Origin: Pelagibacterium sp. 26DY04
Lineage (GTDB): Bacteria; Pseudomonadota; Alphaproteobacteria; Rhizobiales; Devosiaceae
Length of the DNA stretch: 64,000 nt
NCBI RefSeq assembly: GCF_031202305.1
Contig: NZ_CP101731.1
Span: 248,001 to 312,000 of the forward strand
Reading direction: 5' to 3'
The notes beneath the pieces are model-generated. The model did no database searches. It was given only the letters and a program-made list of their open reading frames with translations, and was not told the origin of the DNA. How positions within the stretch are numbered: position 1 is the stretch's first letter; every line of letters starts with the position of its first letter. Below, piece by piece: positions 16,948 to 27,317 of the stretch. Made by a program: the position numbers and the translations under genes.

Positions 16948-19900
16948 TGGCGCGCCACGGCAATGTCTTTACCATCGCGCCACATGCGCCATTCCTCGAT
17001 ACGCTCGCTAGGGCGTTGATCGACGGCCGCATAGCGCCCGACTGGCCGCGCCACGGGGCGTTCTGGCTGTCGGACATGACGATCTATTTGCCGACCCGGC
17101 GCGCGGCGACGGCATTGTCGCGCATTCTGGCGCAGGCGCTTTACGACCATCCGATGCTTCTGCCCGACATCCGGCCGCTCGGTGGTGAGGATCCGGCTCA
17201 GGAGCCATTCCTTCCCCCTTATGAGCCGCTCGACTTGCCTCCGCCAATCAACCGGTTCAAGCGCCGATTGCTGTTGGCCGAACTGGTCGAACGCTGGCTG
17301 GCAACGCGGAGCGACGGCCCGTTCTCGGCGCCGGGGTTGGGCGGGTTTTCGGGTGCCCCCAACAGCGCGGAAATCTTTGCCCTGGCCGATTCGCTGGGCA
17401 CGCTGATCGACGACTTTTCCATCGCCCGGATCGATCCGCGCTCGCTGGTTGCCATCGAAAGCGATCAATTGCCGGCCCAATGGCAGGACCACCTCGATTT
17501 TGTCAGCTTCGTACTCGAAGCCTGGCCGTCGATCCTTTTGGCCGAAGGGGAAATGGAGGCAGCCGGGCGCACCAATGTCCTGCTCGAGCGCAAGGCGCAA
17601 TCGCTCGTGGCGATCCACGGGGACCGCCCTGTAATCGTTGCCGGCTCGACCGGCTCCATCCCCGCAACGGCCGATCTCATCGCATCGATTGCCGGCCTCC
17701 CCAACGGGGCCGTGGTCCTGGCCGGACTCGATACGGACATGGCGCCCGAAACACTCGCGGCGCTCAACGATCCGAGCCGCAATCCCCACGGCCATCCGCA
17801 ATATGGGCTGTCCCGCCTGCTCAAGCGTTTGGGCACGCCGCCCTCTACTGTGATCGAACTTGCCCCAAGCCCCGCCCCGCGCACGGAAATCCTCAACGCC
17901 GCCCTTGGTTTGCCCGAAGCTACGGCTCAATGGCAGAGCGTGGCCGAGCGGCTGGGGCCGGCCATTGGAGAGGCAATGGAAGGCGTGGCGCTTGTCCGCG
18001 CCCGCACGCCGGAGGAAGAAGCCCGCGCCATTGCCCTTTGCGTCCATGACGCGCTCGAAACCGGCAGAACCGTTGCCATCATTTCACCCGACCAGACGCT
18101 GGCCCGCCGCATCTGCGCCGAGCTGGCCCGGTTTTCGGTGCCGTTGGACGATGCCGCCGGCACACCGCTGCTGCTGTCGCGAGCCGGGCGTCTGGTGCGG
18201 CAGGCCGTATCGGCGGCAGCGGGCGGGCTCGCGGCCGTCGATGTCATGGCGCTGCTGCGCAATCGCAACGTTACGCTCGGGCTCGGACGCGCAAAAGTGG
18301 CCCTGGCGAGCCAGTGGCTGGATCTGGCCGTGTTCCGCAGCCAGCGCCCCCTGCCCGGCTTTGACGGATTGCGCCTCGCGGTTTCCGAAAACCTCGGCGG
18401 CGCTGGCCGCCCGGCGCTACGGTTGGACGCGGACAAGGCCGATGCGGTGCTTGTCTTGATCGATGCGCTCCAAGCCGCTCTTGCGCCGATCGCCGGCCTG
18501 CTGGAAAAGGACGGCATCTTTGCCGCCCAGGCCGCCGAAGCTCTGCAGGCGGCAACTGCTCTGCTGAGAAGCGTGCCACCGGGCGAGACATCGCCGCCGA
18601 TCGAAGGCGAAGACGAATTGGCGCGCTGGTTTGAGCTCGCGGCACGGCAGGGAAACCGGGGACCGCGGTTCAGCGGCGAGGGGTTGCCCTTTGCACTGGA
18701 GGGACTGCTGGCGGGCCAGGCCGTCCGCCCTCGGCAGCCCGACGCCGAAGATGTGATGATTTTCGGTCGCCTCGAAGCGCGGTTGATGCAGGCCGACCGG
18801 GTGATCCTTGCCGGGATGATCGAATCGGTTTGGCCCGAGATCGCCGATCCAGGACCGTGGATGAGCCGCGGCATGCGGCTGGCTGTCGGCCTCGAACCGC
18901 CCGAAAAGCTCCATGGCCTTGCCGCGCATGATTTCCTGATGGCCGCAGGGAGCCGCGAAGTGGTCTTCACCCTGCCCGAGCGTTCCGGCACCTCCCCGGC
19001 CACCCCTTCGCGCCTGATCCAGCGGCTGGAGGCGTTTGTGGGCGAGGATATAGCCAAGGGTCTGGCAGCACGCGGTGCTGTGTGGGTCGAGAACGCCCGC
19101 CGGCTCGACGCCACCGGTGCGCCGCCGCAACCTGCAGCGCGCCCTGCCCCATGCCCGCCCGCTGCCGCCCGCCCGCGCAAACTCTCGATCACCGAAGTCG
19201 AGACGCTGTTGCGTTCGCCCTATGACCTCTATGCCCGGCACGTTCTGGGCTTGCGCCGGATCGAAGCGCTCGGGGCGGATCCCGATCATGCGGAACGTGG
19301 GACGCTGATCCATGACATCCTGGGGGATTTCATCATCGGCGGGCACGATCCCCATGATGCCCAAGCGCTGGATACCCTCATGACTCTGGCGCGCGAGCGC
19401 TATGGCCGGCTCGATGCCATTCCGGCGCGGCGCGATATCTGGCTGGCTCGGTTCGAGGTGATCGCCCACCAATTCCTCGCCTATGAGCGCAAGCGGACCC
19501 ATATTGCCGAGCGGGTGGCCGAGATCAGGGGTGAAGTCCCCATCCCGATCGCCGAGCCGCCCTTCATTCTGTCCGGACGCGCCGACCGGATCGACAGGAC
19601 CGTGTCGGGCAGCTTGGAGATCATCGATTTCAAGACCGGCCAGGCGCCGCAGCCCAAGGACATGAAGCAGTTCTTTGCGCCCCAGCTCCCGCTCGAAGCC
19701 TGGATGGCGCGGCATGGGGCGTTTGGCGATCGCCTGGACCTGCCGACCGAAGCCATGGCCTATCTCAAGCTCTCCCATGGCCCAAAGGCGCTCCAGGAAA
19801 CGCTATACGCGGCACCGGACGGTATGAGCCTTGGAGAGGCGGTCGATACCGCGTTCGGCCTGTTCCAGCGTCATGTGCAGGCATTGCTGCTCGATGACCG

Positions 19901-20018
19901 GCTGCCCATGGTGGCGCGCGTGCTGCCCAAGCCCAACCAGCGCTACAAGGGCGATTACGACCATCTGATGCGCCTTGACGAGTGGACGGTGCTCGAAAGC
20001 GAAGACGAGACCGAATGA
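16947..20018 (+). CDS. addB: Double-strand break repair protein AddB
   Basis: Subunit of the AddAB helicase-nuclease that resects double-strand ends for RecA loading. At 1023 aa it is typical of the alphaproteobacterial AddB. The N-terminal two thirds is the degenerate helicase region. The C-terminus has a PD-(D/E)XK-type nuclease: ERGTLIHDILGDFI near residue 785, then LEIIDFKTGQAPQ near 890 and a FAPQLPLEAWM motif near 910. The ATG at 16947 overlaps the murU stop (TGATG arrangement) and gives MARHGNVFTIAPHAPF, the usual AddB opening. The 3' end overlaps addA. Confidence 0.93.
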   Translation: MARHGNVFTIAPHAPFLDTLARALIDGRIAPDWPRHGAFWLSDMTIYLPTRRAATALSRILAQALYDHPMLLPDIRPLGGEDPAQEPFLPPYEPLDLPPPINRFKRRLLLAELVERWLATRSDGPFSAPGLGGFSGAPNSAEIFALADSLGTLIDDFSIARIDPRSLVAIESDQLPAQWQDHLDFVSFVLEAWPSILLAEGEMEAAGRTNVLLERKAQSLVAIHGDRPVIVAGSTGSIPATADLIASIAGLPNGAVVLAGLDTDMAPETLAALNDPSRNPHGHPQYGLSRLLKRLGTPPSTVIELAPSPAPRTEILNAALGLPEATAQWQSVAERLGPAIGEAMEGVALVRARTPEEEARAIALCVHDALETGRTVAIISPDQTLARRICAELARFSVPLDDAAGTPLLLSRAGRLVRQAVSAAAGGLAAVDVMALLRNRNVTLGLGRAKVALASQWLDLAVFRSQRPLPGFDGLRLAVSENLGGAGRPALRLDADKADAVLVLIDALQAALAPIAGLLEKDGIFAAQAAEALQAATALLRSVPPGETSPPIEGEDELARWFELAARQGNRGPRFSGEGLPFALEGLLAGQAVRPRQPDAEDVMIFGRLEARLMQADRVILAGMIESVWPEIADPGPWMSRGMRLAVGLEPPEKLHGLAAHDFLMAAGSREVVFTLPERSGTSPATPSRLIQRLEAFVGEDIAKGLAARGAVWVENARRLDATGAPPQPAARPAPCPPAAARPRKLSITEVETLLRSPYDLYARHVLGLRRIEALGADPDHAERGTLIHDILGDFIIGGHDPHDAQALDTLMTLARERYGRLDAIPARRDIWLARFEVIAHQFLAYERKRTHIAERVAEIRGEVPIPIAEPPFILSGRADRIDRTVSGSLEIIDFKTGQAPQPKDMKQFFAPQLPLEAWMARHGAFGDRLDLPTEAMAYLKLSHGPKALQETLYAAPDGMSLGEAVDTAFGLFQRHVQALLLDDRLPMVARVLPKPNQRYKGDYDHLMRLDEWTVLESEDETE

Positions 20019-23000
20019 CAGCCGAAATCAAGGAACAGCTCTCGGTCCCGCACGACACCACGCTCAAACAGGCGCGAGTGGCCGAGCCGCACGCCAATGC
20101 CTGGGTTTCGGCCAATGCAGGCTCGGGCAAGACCTATGTGCTGTCGCGCCGCGTGCTGCGCCTCCTGCTCGATGGCGCCCAGCCCGAGGCTATCCTGTGC
20201 CTCACCTATACCAAGGCGGCGGCCGCCGAGATGCGGCATCGGGCGACGGCAATCCTTGCGCGCTGGGCCCGCCAGGACGACACGGATCTGGAAACCGAAC
20301 TCGGCGAACTCGTCGGGCGCCGCCCCTCGGGCACTGAAAGGCGCCGGGCGCGCGCTCTTTTCGCTCATGCGCTCGATACGCCGGGCGGGCTCAAGATCAA
20401 CACCATCCACGCCTTTTGCGAGGCGGTGCTGCAACGTTTCCCGCGCGAGGCCGGCGTGCCGGTCAATTTCACAGTGATCGAGGAAGAGGCCGCCACCCGC
20501 CTGCTCCGCGAAGCCCGCGAGACGGTATTGGCGGAAGGGCTGATCGCTTCCGGCCCCGAGGGCGATGCGGTGCGGGCGCTGTTTGACGCGCTGAGCGACA
20601 TGCAGATCGAGACGGCGATCGGGCAATGCCTTTCCAACGCCCGCAAGCTGGGACCCATCCTCGCCAATCCCGAGCGTGCCATAGCCGCAATGCGAACGCG
20701 GCTGAATTTGTCGCTCGGTGCGAATTCAGACAGTCTGCGCAATCAGGTTCTGGCGCAAAGCCTGGTGCCGCCTTCCGATTGGCCGGAGATCTTCAGGATC
20801 TGCCCCCCGGATGGAACCAAATCGCGGTTCGAGGACAAGCTGAGCCAAATCGATCTGGACAATCCCGATCTCGATACGCTGTTTGCCGCCTATCTTACCG
20901 ATAAGGGCAAGGTTCGCGCCAACTTCCCCAAAGCCAGCATCAAGCGGCAAAATCCCGGGCTTGCCGAGCGCCTGGCCCGCGAGGCCGACCGCCTCGAGGT
21001 GCTTTACGACCACCGTAAAGCCATCGCGATTGCCGACAACAGCGCCGCGCTGACGCGGGTTCTGGCCGCCATTATCGCCCGCTACGAGGCGCAAAAACGC
21101 GCCCGCTCGCTCATGGATTTCGACGACCTCGTCGCAAGAACCGCGGCACTGCTGGGCGACAGAGGGCTCGGCGCCTGGGTGCGCTACAAGCTCGATGCGG
21201 GTATCGACCATATTCTGGTCGATGAAAGTCAGGACACCAATCCCGAACAATGGGCGGTGATCGGCGCCCTGGTCGACGATTATTTCAGCGGCGATGGGGC
21301 CGCCCAGCGGCCCAAGACCATTTTCGCGGTGGGCGATCCCAAGCAATCGATCTATTCCTTCCAGGGCGCCGAACCCCGCCTGTTCGTCGAAAAGGGACGC
21401 GAGTTGCAGCATCTGGCTCAGGCCGCCGATCGCGACTGGCACGGGGAAACGCTGCGCACCAGTTTCCGCACGCTTTCCGGAATCCTTTACGGCGTCGACA
21501 GGGTCTTCAACCGCTCCGACATCGCCACCGCGCTTCTGGCTAAAACCGGCGAGATCGGGCACGAGGCGGCGCGCAAGCGAGGCGGCGGACACATAGAAAT
21601 CTGGCCGGTCATCGAAAGCCCCGACGCTCCGGCAATCCCCGAGGAATGGCCGACAGAACCGCTTGAAAGCCTCGCCGCCGCGCCGCGCCAGCTCGCCACC
21701 CGCATCGTCGATACCATCGCCAATTGGATCGAGACTCGCGTGCCCGTCGGCCCCGGAGCACGGCCCATCCGGCCCGAAGACATCCTGATCCTTGTCCAGA
21801 AGCGCAACGGGATCTTTCCCGAAATCGTAAGAGCGCTGAAACAGCGCAACATCGCCAGCCCCGGCGCCGATCGGTTGCCGGTTTCGGCCCATATCGCCAT
21901 CGACGACCTTTTGGGCCTCGCCGACGCGCTGCTCACCCCCGCCGACGACCTGACACTCGCTGCGGTGCTGCGCTCGCCGCTTTTCGGGGTCGGCGAGGAC
22001 GAGCTGTTCACGCTTGCCCATGGGCGCAAAGGCCAGACGCTCTTCGACCGGTTGGCCGAAAGTCCGCTGCCGATCGCGCGAGCGGCTCATGAGCGATTGG
22101 TTGGCCTGCGTCAGCGGCTCGATTTCGATCGTCCTTACGAGTTTTTCGCCCATGTGCTCTATGCCCAGGGCGGGCTCAAGCAGTTCCACGCCCGGCTGGG
22201 CGAGGAAGTGGACGAGGTGATCGCCGAATTCCTCGACCTGGCGCTTGAGCACGAAACATCCGAGCAGCCCTCGCTCACCGGCTTTATTGCCGCCATGCGC
22301 GCGTCCGATATTGTGATCAAGCGCGATCTCGTCGCCAAGGCCGCAGGCGTGCGGGTGATGACGGTGCACGGCGCCAAGGGCCTCGAGGCGCCGGTTGTGA
22401 TCCTTGCCGATGCGGCCAGCAAGCCGCGCGCGGCGTCCGATAGCGTCTATTTCGGCGAGCAGGACGATGTCCCGTTCCTGCTCTATTGTGCGAACAAGGA
22501 CAATCATTGCCAGGCCTCCCTGCCGCTGCGTGACGAGGTCGAAGCGCGAGGCCTCGCCGAATATTGGCGCAATCTCTACGTCGCCATGACACGGGCCGAG
22601 GAAGGGCTGCATATCGCTGGAACGCGCGACATGCGCACCCGGATCGAAGAGACCTGGCACGGCGCCATCACCGCCGCTCTTGCCGAGGAAAGCGAGACGG
22701 TTACCGACGCCCGTGGCGAGGTTTTGCGCTATCCGGCTGGAGTACCAACCTCGGCACCGAGCGTTGAAAGCACGGTTGAGGAGCGTACCTCAACTCGGCC
22801 TCTGATTTTGTCTCCACCGCGCCGACGCCCGGTCATGCCGGTGCTTAGCCCCTCCCGCAGCGAACATGAATGGATGCCGCGAGGGCTCGAAACTGCTGCC
22901 GAAGCGCTGCTCGATGCCCGAGCTGCCCGCCAGCGCGGCATTGCGCTCCATGCGCTCCTCCAGCATTTGAGCAACGTGCCTCAAAACCGCCGTTCTGCCG

Positions 23001-23440
23001 TTGCCCATAGCGCCGCGCAAACGCTCCTGCCCGATGACGCCGACCTCGTCGCGCCGGTGGTCGAACGTGCGTTGGCAATTCTGAGCGATCCCCATCTTGC
23101 GGCGATCTTCGGCAGCGAAAGCCGCGCCGAAGTTCCGTTTTCGCTCACCGTCAGGCACAAGGGCGCGCCAGCACGGCTGGAAGGCCGCATCGATCGGCTG
23201 GTCCATACGCCGGCCCATGTGCTGGTCGTCGACTACAAATCCGATGCCGTGGTCCCATCCGGTCCGGAAACCATGCCGCCGGGCTATATGCGCCAGCTCG
23301 GGCTCTACCGCTTCGCGACGCAAACGCTGTTTCCCCACGCGGTTGTCGATGCCGCGATTCTTTGGACGCAAATCTCGACGCTGATGCGGATTCCGGCCGA
23401 CCTGCTCGATATCGCGGCGAGCGACGTCACGAGGCTGTGA
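20015..23440 (+). CDS. addA: Double-strand break repair helicase AddA
   Basis: UvrD-type helicase and nuclease subunit of AddAB, 1141 aa. Walker A is SANAGSGKTYVLSRR near residue 35. Helicase motif II is LVDESQDTNPEQW near 400, motif III GDPKQSIYSFQGAEP near 447, motif V MTVHGAKGLEAPVV near 790, and motif VI YVAMTRAEEGL near 865. The C-terminal nuclease is GIALHALLQHL followed by VLVVDYKSD. The start is the ATGA overlap with addB at 20015; an earlier start at 19982 would lie inside addB. No RecBCD genes are in the window. Confidence 0.95.
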   Translation: MTAEIKEQLSVPHDTTLKQARVAEPHANAWVSANAGSGKTYVLSRRVLRLLLDGAQPEAILCLTYTKAAAAEMRHRATAILARWARQDDTDLETELGELVGRRPSGTERRRARALFAHALDTPGGLKINTIHAFCEAVLQRFPREAGVPVNFTVIEEEAATRLLREARETVLAEGLIASGPEGDAVRALFDALSDMQIETAIGQCLSNARKLGPILANPERAIAAMRTRLNLSLGANSDSLRNQVLAQSLVPPSDWPEIFRICPPDGTKSRFEDKLSQIDLDNPDLDTLFAAYLTDKGKVRANFPKASIKRQNPGLAERLAREADRLEVLYDHRKAIAIADNSAALTRVLAAIIARYEAQKRARSLMDFDDLVARTAALLGDRGLGAWVRYKLDAGIDHILVDESQDTNPEQWAVIGALVDDYFSGDGAAQRPKTIFAVGDPKQSIYSFQGAEPRLFVEKGRELQHLAQAADRDWHGETLRTSFRTLSGILYGVDRVFNRSDIATALLAKTGEIGHEAARKRGGGHIEIWPVIESPDAPAIPEEWPTEPLESLAAAPRQLATRIVDTIANWIETRVPVGPGARPIRPEDILILVQKRNGIFPEIVRALKQRNIASPGADRLPVSAHIAIDDLLGLADALLTPADDLTLAAVLRSPLFGVGEDELFTLAHGRKGQTLFDRLAESPLPIARAAHERLVGLRQRLDFDRPYEFFAHVLYAQGGLKQFHARLGEEVDEVIAEFLDLALEHETSEQPSLTGFIAAMRASDIVIKRDLVAKAAGVRVMTVHGAKGLEAPVVILADAASKPRAASDSVYFGEQDDVPFLLYCANKDNHCQASLPLRDEVEARGLAEYWRNLYVAMTRAEEGLHIAGTRDMRTRIEETWHGAITAALAEESETVTDARGEVLRYPAGVPTSAPSVESTVEERTSTRPLILSPPRRRPVMPVLSPSRSEHEWMPRGLETAAEALLDARAARQRGIALHALLQHLSNVPQNRRSAVAHSAAQTLLPDDADLVAPVVERALAILSDPHLAAIFGSESRAEVPFSLTVRHKGAPARLEGRIDRLVHTPAHVLVVDYKSDAVVPSGPETMPPGYMRQLGLYRFATQTLFPHAVVDAAILWTQISTLMRIPADLLDIAASDVTRL

Positions 23441-23463
23441 GACGGAACGCCGACCGGACAGGC

Positions 23464-23492
23464 TTGAACTGGCCCTCGACTCTGCCTAGCTA
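23464..23492 (+). promoter_or_regulatory. Candidate trxA promoter
   Basis: TTGAAC, 17-bp spacer, TAGCTA, about 70 nt before trxA. A GGGCGG/CCGCCC hairpin (23518-23541) lies in the resulting leader and could also act as a weak terminator for addA. Confidence 0.4.
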
Positions 23493-23564
23493 TTGGTGAA
23501 TTGATAATTTCACGAGAGGGCGGTTCGTTCGCGATCCGCCCGATTTTGCCAAGAAGGTACGATC

Positions 23565-23888
23565 ATGACCGGACATGTTACAGACGCCACTTTCGCCACC
23601 GAAGTGCTGGGTTCCAAAGAGCCCGTGCTCGTCGATTTCTGGGCGGAGTGGTGCGGCCCTTGCCGGGCGATCGCCCCGATCCTCGAGGAAATCTCGGGCG
23701 AGATGGCCGGCAAGGTGAAGATCGTCAAGCTCAATGTCGATGAGAACCCCGGCACCGCCGCCCAGTTCGGCGTCCGCTCCATCCCGACCATGATCTTGTT
23801 CAAGGACGGCCAGGCCGCGGACATGAAGATCGGCGCGGGTACCCCCAAGGCCGGCCTCGTCAAATGGCTCGAAGGCCACGCCGCCTAA
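23565..23888 (+). CDS. trxA: Thioredoxin
   Basis: Cytoplasmic disulfide reductase of 107 aa, the normal length. The active site WCGPC has Cys30 and Cys33, and the cis-proline lies in IPTMILF. It donates electrons to ribonucleotide reductase, methionine sulfoxide reductases and other targets, itself reduced by thioredoxin reductase. AAGAAGG lies upstream of the ATG. The addB-addA-trxA order is conserved across Hyphomicrobiales. A bidirectional terminator separates it from the convergent folC. Confidence 0.97.
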   Translation: MTGHVTDATFATEVLGSKEPVLVDFWAEWCGPCRAIAPILEEISGEMAGKVKIVKLNVDENPGTAAQFGVRSIPTMILFKDGQAADMKIGAGTPKAGLVKWLEGHAA

Positions 23889-23925
23889 CTGTTCTCGCGT
23901 CCCTTTCGTTTGACGACACGCGAGA

Positions 23926-23960
23926 CAAAACGCCCCCGGGTTCAGCTCGGGGGCGTTTTG
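23926..23960. terminator. Bidirectional terminator between trxA and folC
   Basis: CAAAACGCCCCCG (23926-23938) and CGGGGGCGTTTTG (23948-23960) form a 13-bp perfect stem with A/T tracts on both sides. The last residues of folC lie in the right arm. Confidence 0.9.
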
Positions 23961-25234
23961 TTTTGTTTGAGCACCGCGCCGGCGAGATAGAGCGAACCGC
24001 AGATCACGATGCGCGCGCCGGGGAAGTGGGCGGCACGCTGCAGCGCCGCGGGCACCGACCGGCAGATGGTCGTCTCAAAACCCCTGGCCTTGGGAAAGCC
24101 CGCTAGGGCTCGTGCCGGTAGTGCCCCGGCCTCACCGGGAATGGGAACGGTAAAGACGTGCTCGGCCATGCCTTCGAAAGGCGCGAAGAAATTGGCGGCA
24201 TCCTTTGAAGCCATCATGCCGCAGATCAGGACCAGTGGGGCAGGGCGGGTGCGCTGCATCTCCTTGAGCGCCTGGGCGAGCACCTGTGCGCCGGCGGCGT
24301 TGTGCCCACCATCGAGCCAGAGTTCCTGGCCTTCATTGATGTAACTGGAAAGCGCGCCGCGCAGCGGCATGAGCCGGGCCGGCCATACGACGTTTCTCAA
24401 GCCCGCCGCGATCGCCTTTTCGTCCTCGACCAGCCCGAAATGACGCATCGCCGCTATCGCGAGGGCGGCATTATCGACCTGATGCGCGCCGGCGAGCGCC
24501 GGAAGCGGCAAATCGAGCAGCCCTTCTTCATCCTGATAGACGAGCTTGCCGCGCTGGGCGAAGCCGTCGAAGTCGGTGCCGGCGACGAAGGGCATCACGC
24601 CTTTACCGGTCGCCTCGCGCTCGATCACCTCGAGGGCCTCGTCCGGCTGGCGTGCCACAACCAGCGGCGCCTCGCGCTTGATGATTCCCGCCTTGGCCGA
24701 GGCGATTTCGGCAAGGCTTTCGCCCAGAAACTGGGTGTGATCCACGGAAATGGGGGTAATGACCGTTCCCAGTGGCTTTTCGATCACGTTGGTGGAGTCG
24801 AACCGGCCGCCAAGCCCCACTTCGAGCAGCAGATAATCGGCGGGGACGCGGGAAAACAGCAGGAAAGCGGCAGCGGTGGTGATCTCGAAAAAGGTGATCG
24901 GCTGGCCGCGATTGGCCTTTTCGCATTCCTCAAGCGCCGCGTTGAGCGCGCGGGAGGAGACGAGTTCGCCCGCCAGCCTTATCCGCTCGCGGAACGCCAC
25001 CAGATGGGGGGAGGTATAGACATGGACCCGCTTGCCCTGCGCTTCGAGCATGGCACGCATATGGGCGAGGGTCGATCCCTTGCCATTGGTGCCGGCGACA
25101 TGGATCACTGGGGGGAGGCGATCCTGCGGCCGGCCGATGGCCTCCAGCATGCGCTCGGTGCGCCCCAGCTCGAGATCGATGAGCTTGGGGTGGAGCGTGA
25201 GCAGCCGCTTCAGGATCGCATCGGTGCGGGACAC
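23942..25234 (-). CDS. folC: Bifunctional folylpolyglutamate synthase/dihydrofolate synthase
   Basis: ATP-dependent ligase of 430 aa that forms dihydrofolate from dihydropteroate and glutamate and adds further glutamates to folates. The Mur-ligase-like P-loop is HVAGTNGKGSTLAHM near residue 46; SVDHTQFLG near 168 binds metal, and WLDGGHNAAGA near 313 belongs to the C-terminal domain. The start is GTG at 25234 (MSRTDAILKRLL). It is 28 nt downstream of accD on the same strand, and the accD-folC pair is conserved in rhizobia. Its stop lies inside the bidirectional terminator shared with trxA. Confidence 0.94.
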   Translation of the reverse strand: MSRTDAILKRLLTLHPKLIDLELGRTERMLEAIGRPQDRLPPVIHVAGTNGKGSTLAHMRAMLEAQGKRVHVYTSPHLVAFRERIRLAGELVSSRALNAALEECEKANRGQPITFFEITTAAAFLLFSRVPADYLLLEVGLGGRFDSTNVIEKPLGTVITPISVDHTQFLGESLAEIASAKAGIIKREAPLVVARQPDEALEVIEREATGKGVMPFVAGTDFDGFAQRGKLVYQDEEGLLDLPLPALAGAHQVDNAALAIAAMRHFGLVEDEKAIAAGLRNVVWPARLMPLRGALSSYINEGQELWLDGGHNAAGAQVLAQALKEMQRTRPAPLVLICGMMASKDAANFFAPFEGMAEHVFTVPIPGEAGALPARALAGFPKARGFETTICRSVPAALQRAAHFPGARIVICGSLYLAGAVLKQNKTPPS

Positions 25235-25262
25235 GGCTGCTCTATGCTCAGGTTAAGGAGTT

Positions 25263-26258
25263 CTATTCGGCGTGGCCGGCGACGGGAGTATTGGCGAGAA
25301 GATCGTCATCGCCATCTCCCTCCGCCGCAACGGCGACGTCGCGCATGGTGACGGTAGCCGCGGCTGTAGCGGCAGCCGCCTGCCGCGCGGCAGGGATGGC
25401 TTCGTTAACCGGCGCCTTGGTCAAAAGCCCAATGAGCGAGCCGATGGTCGGGCGCAGATTGTGACGGTGGACGACCATATCGACCATGCCGTGATCGTAG
25501 AGATATTCGGAACGCTGGAAGCCCTTGGGCAGCTTTTCGCGAATGGTCTGCTCGATGACGCGGGCACCGGCAAAGCCGATCACCGCGCCGGGCTCGGCCA
25601 GATGCACGTCGCCCAGCATAGCGTAGGAAGCGGTCACCCCGCCGGTGGTGGGGTTGGTCAGCACCACGATATAGGGCAGCCCCGCTTCGCGCAGGCGCTG
25701 CACGGCAACAGTGGTGCGCGGCATCTGCATGAGCGAAAGGATGCCCTCCTGCATGCGCGCGCCGCCCGAAGCGACGAACATCACGAACGCTGTCCGGTCG
25801 TTGAGCGCGGCTTCAAGGCCGGTGATGATGGCCGAGCCGGCCGCCATGCCGAGCGAGCCGCCCATGAAATCGAAATCCTGGACGCCCACTGTCACTTTCG
25901 AGCCGTAGAGATCGCCCTGGGCGATGATCACCGAGTCGTCATTGCCGGTCTTGGTGCGGTATTCCTTGAGCCTGTCGGTATAGCGCTTGGTGTCGCGGAA
26001 TTTGAGCGGATCGAGCGGAACCGAGGGCAGGGACAGCTTGGTATAGTGGCCATCGTCGAAGAAACTGGCGAGGCGGTCCGATGCCTTGATCTTCATGTGA
26101 TAGCCCGAATTGGGCACCACCCATTGATTGGCCTCGAGGTCGCGATGGAAAACCATTTCCCCGGTCTCGGGGCATTTCACCCACAGATTGTCCTCGACCT
26201 CGCGGCGATTGAGGAAGGAGCGGATCTTGGGGCGAACGACGTTGTCGATCCAGTTCAT
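25263..26258 (-). CDS. accD: Acetyl-CoA carboxylase carboxyltransferase subunit beta
   Basis: Beta half of the carboxyltransferase that transfers CO2 from carboxybiotin to acetyl-CoA, giving malonyl-CoA for fatty acid synthesis. It is 331 aa. The crotonase-fold core is present: [14 protein letters not shown] near residue 130, [15 protein letters not shown] near 165 and [13 protein letters not shown] near 205. The N-terminal zinc ribbon is degenerate: only one of the four cysteines of E. coli AccD remains ([12 protein letters not shown], then WVVPNSGYH), as in other rhizobial AccD proteins. The C-terminal tail is acidic and probably flexible. Upstream is trpA, downstream folC. Confidence 0.96.
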   Translation of the reverse strand: MNWIDNVVRPKIRSFLNRREVEDNLWVKCPETGEMVFHRDLEANQWVVPNSGYHMKIKASDRLASFFDDGHYTKLSLPSVPLDPLKFRDTKRYTDRLKEYRTKTGNDDSVIIAQGDLYGSKVTVGVQDFDFMGGSLGMAAGSAIITGLEAALNDRTAFVMFVASGGARMQEGILSLMQMPRTTVAVQRLREAGLPYIVVLTNPTTGGVTASYAMLGDVHLAEPGAVIGFAGARVIEQTIREKLPKGFQRSEYLYDHGMVDMVVHRHNLRPTIGSLIGLLTKAPVNEAIPAARQAAAATAAATVTMRDVAVAAEGDGDDDLLANTPVAGHAE

Positions 26259-26354
26259 GTGTGCGCTTCTTAAGCCTGGTGTTCTTGTGGGTTGCGCGTC
26301 AGTTGACGCGTCTTGGCGTTGCCTGTGATGTAGGAAGCAATTGTGGCAATACTA

Positions 26355-27182
26355 TCAGATTCTGGCCGATCGCGCACCTTGAGAGAGTGAGCGAACCAGA
26401 TTGTGAACAGCTTGGGCCGTGCCCGGTTCCGCCGTGCCGTTCTTGAGGGATTTTTCGATGGCGCTGACCAGCGCCGATCCCACCACCACGCCGTCGGCGT
26501 CCTTGCCGATCAGCGCCGCGTCCTCGGCGGTCTTGATGCCGAACCCCACGGCGACCGGCAGGTCGGTATGGGCTTTGATGCGCTTGACAGCTTCGCCCAC
26601 CGCCGCCCGGTTCTTGATCTCGGCCCCGGTGATGCCGGTCATCGAGACATAATAGACAAAGCCCGTGCTGTTGGTGAGAACGCGCCCGAGCCGGTGATCG
26701 TCGGTGGTGGGGGTTGTGAGGCGGATGAAATTGATCCCGGCCTTGAGCGCGGGCAGGCACAGCTCGTCGTCCTCCTCGGCGGGCAGATCGACGACGATCA
26801 ATCCGTCCACGCCCGCCTTGACGGCGGCGGCAACGAAAGCCTCGACGCCATAGATATAGATCGGGTTGTAATATCCCATCAGGACGATGGGCGTTTCGTC
26901 ATCGTGTTCGCGGAAGCGGGCAACGGCGGCGAGGGTCTTTTCCAGCGTCATGCCCGCCGCCAGAGCCCGCTGGCCGGCGAGCTGGATGGCGACGCCATCG
27001 GCCATGGGATCGGAAAAGGGCATGCCCAGCTCGATGATATCGGCACCCGCTTCGGGCAGACCGGCAAGGATCGCATCGGCGGTCTGGGGATCCGGATCGC
27101 CAGCCATCACGAAGGAGACGAAGGCGGGGCGGTTTTCGGCCCGTGTCTTTTCAAACCGCTTGTCGATGCGCGAGCCGCCCAT
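26355..27182 (-). CDS. trpA: Tryptophan synthase alpha subunit
   Basis: Cleaves indole-3-glycerol phosphate to indole and glyceraldehyde 3-phosphate; indole is channelled to TrpB. It is 275 aa. The catalytic Glu is in [13 protein letters not shown] near residue 50 and the catalytic Asp in GLIVVDLP near 130. The phosphate loop GFGIKTAED lies near 215. The ATG at 27182 is chosen because GGAG lies 5 nt upstream and [12 protein letters not shown] is the family N-terminus; a start at 27260 would add 26 residues with no similarity. It lies 172 nt from trpB, separated from it by a DUF1127 gene and a terminator, so it may be transcribed with accD-folC. Confidence 0.95.
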   Translation of the reverse strand: MGGSRIDKRFEKTRAENRPAFVSFVMAGDPDPQTADAILAGLPEAGADIIELGMPFSDPMADGVAIQLAGQRALAAGMTLEKTLAAVARFREHDDETPIVLMGYYNPIYIYGVEAFVAAAVKAGVDGLIVVDLPAEEDDELCLPALKAGINFIRLTTPTTDDHRLGRVLTNSTGFVYYVSMTGITGAEIKNRAAVGEAVKRIKAHTDLPVAVGFGIKTAEDAALIGKDADGVVVGSALVSAIEKSLKNGTAEPGTAQAVHNLVRSLSQGARSARI

Positions 27183-27260
27183 GGGGTCTCCGAGAAAAGG
27201 AATGCCGTTGATTTGCGGGCGATAAAGGACAGGATCGGGGTCCAAGTCAACACCGGCCAC

Positions 27261-27294
27261 GAAAAAGGCGCCAGCCGGAGCGGGCGCCTTTTTC
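27261..27294 (-). terminator. Terminator of the DUF1127 gene (possibly bidirectional)
   Basis: GAAAAAGGCGCC (27261-27272) pairs with GGCGCCTTTTTC (27283-27294), giving a perfect 12-bp stem with T tract when read leftward. It separates the DUF1127 gene from trpA. Confidence 0.85.
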
Positions 27295-27317
27295 GTCGGT
27301 CGAAAAGAGCTTAAGGC

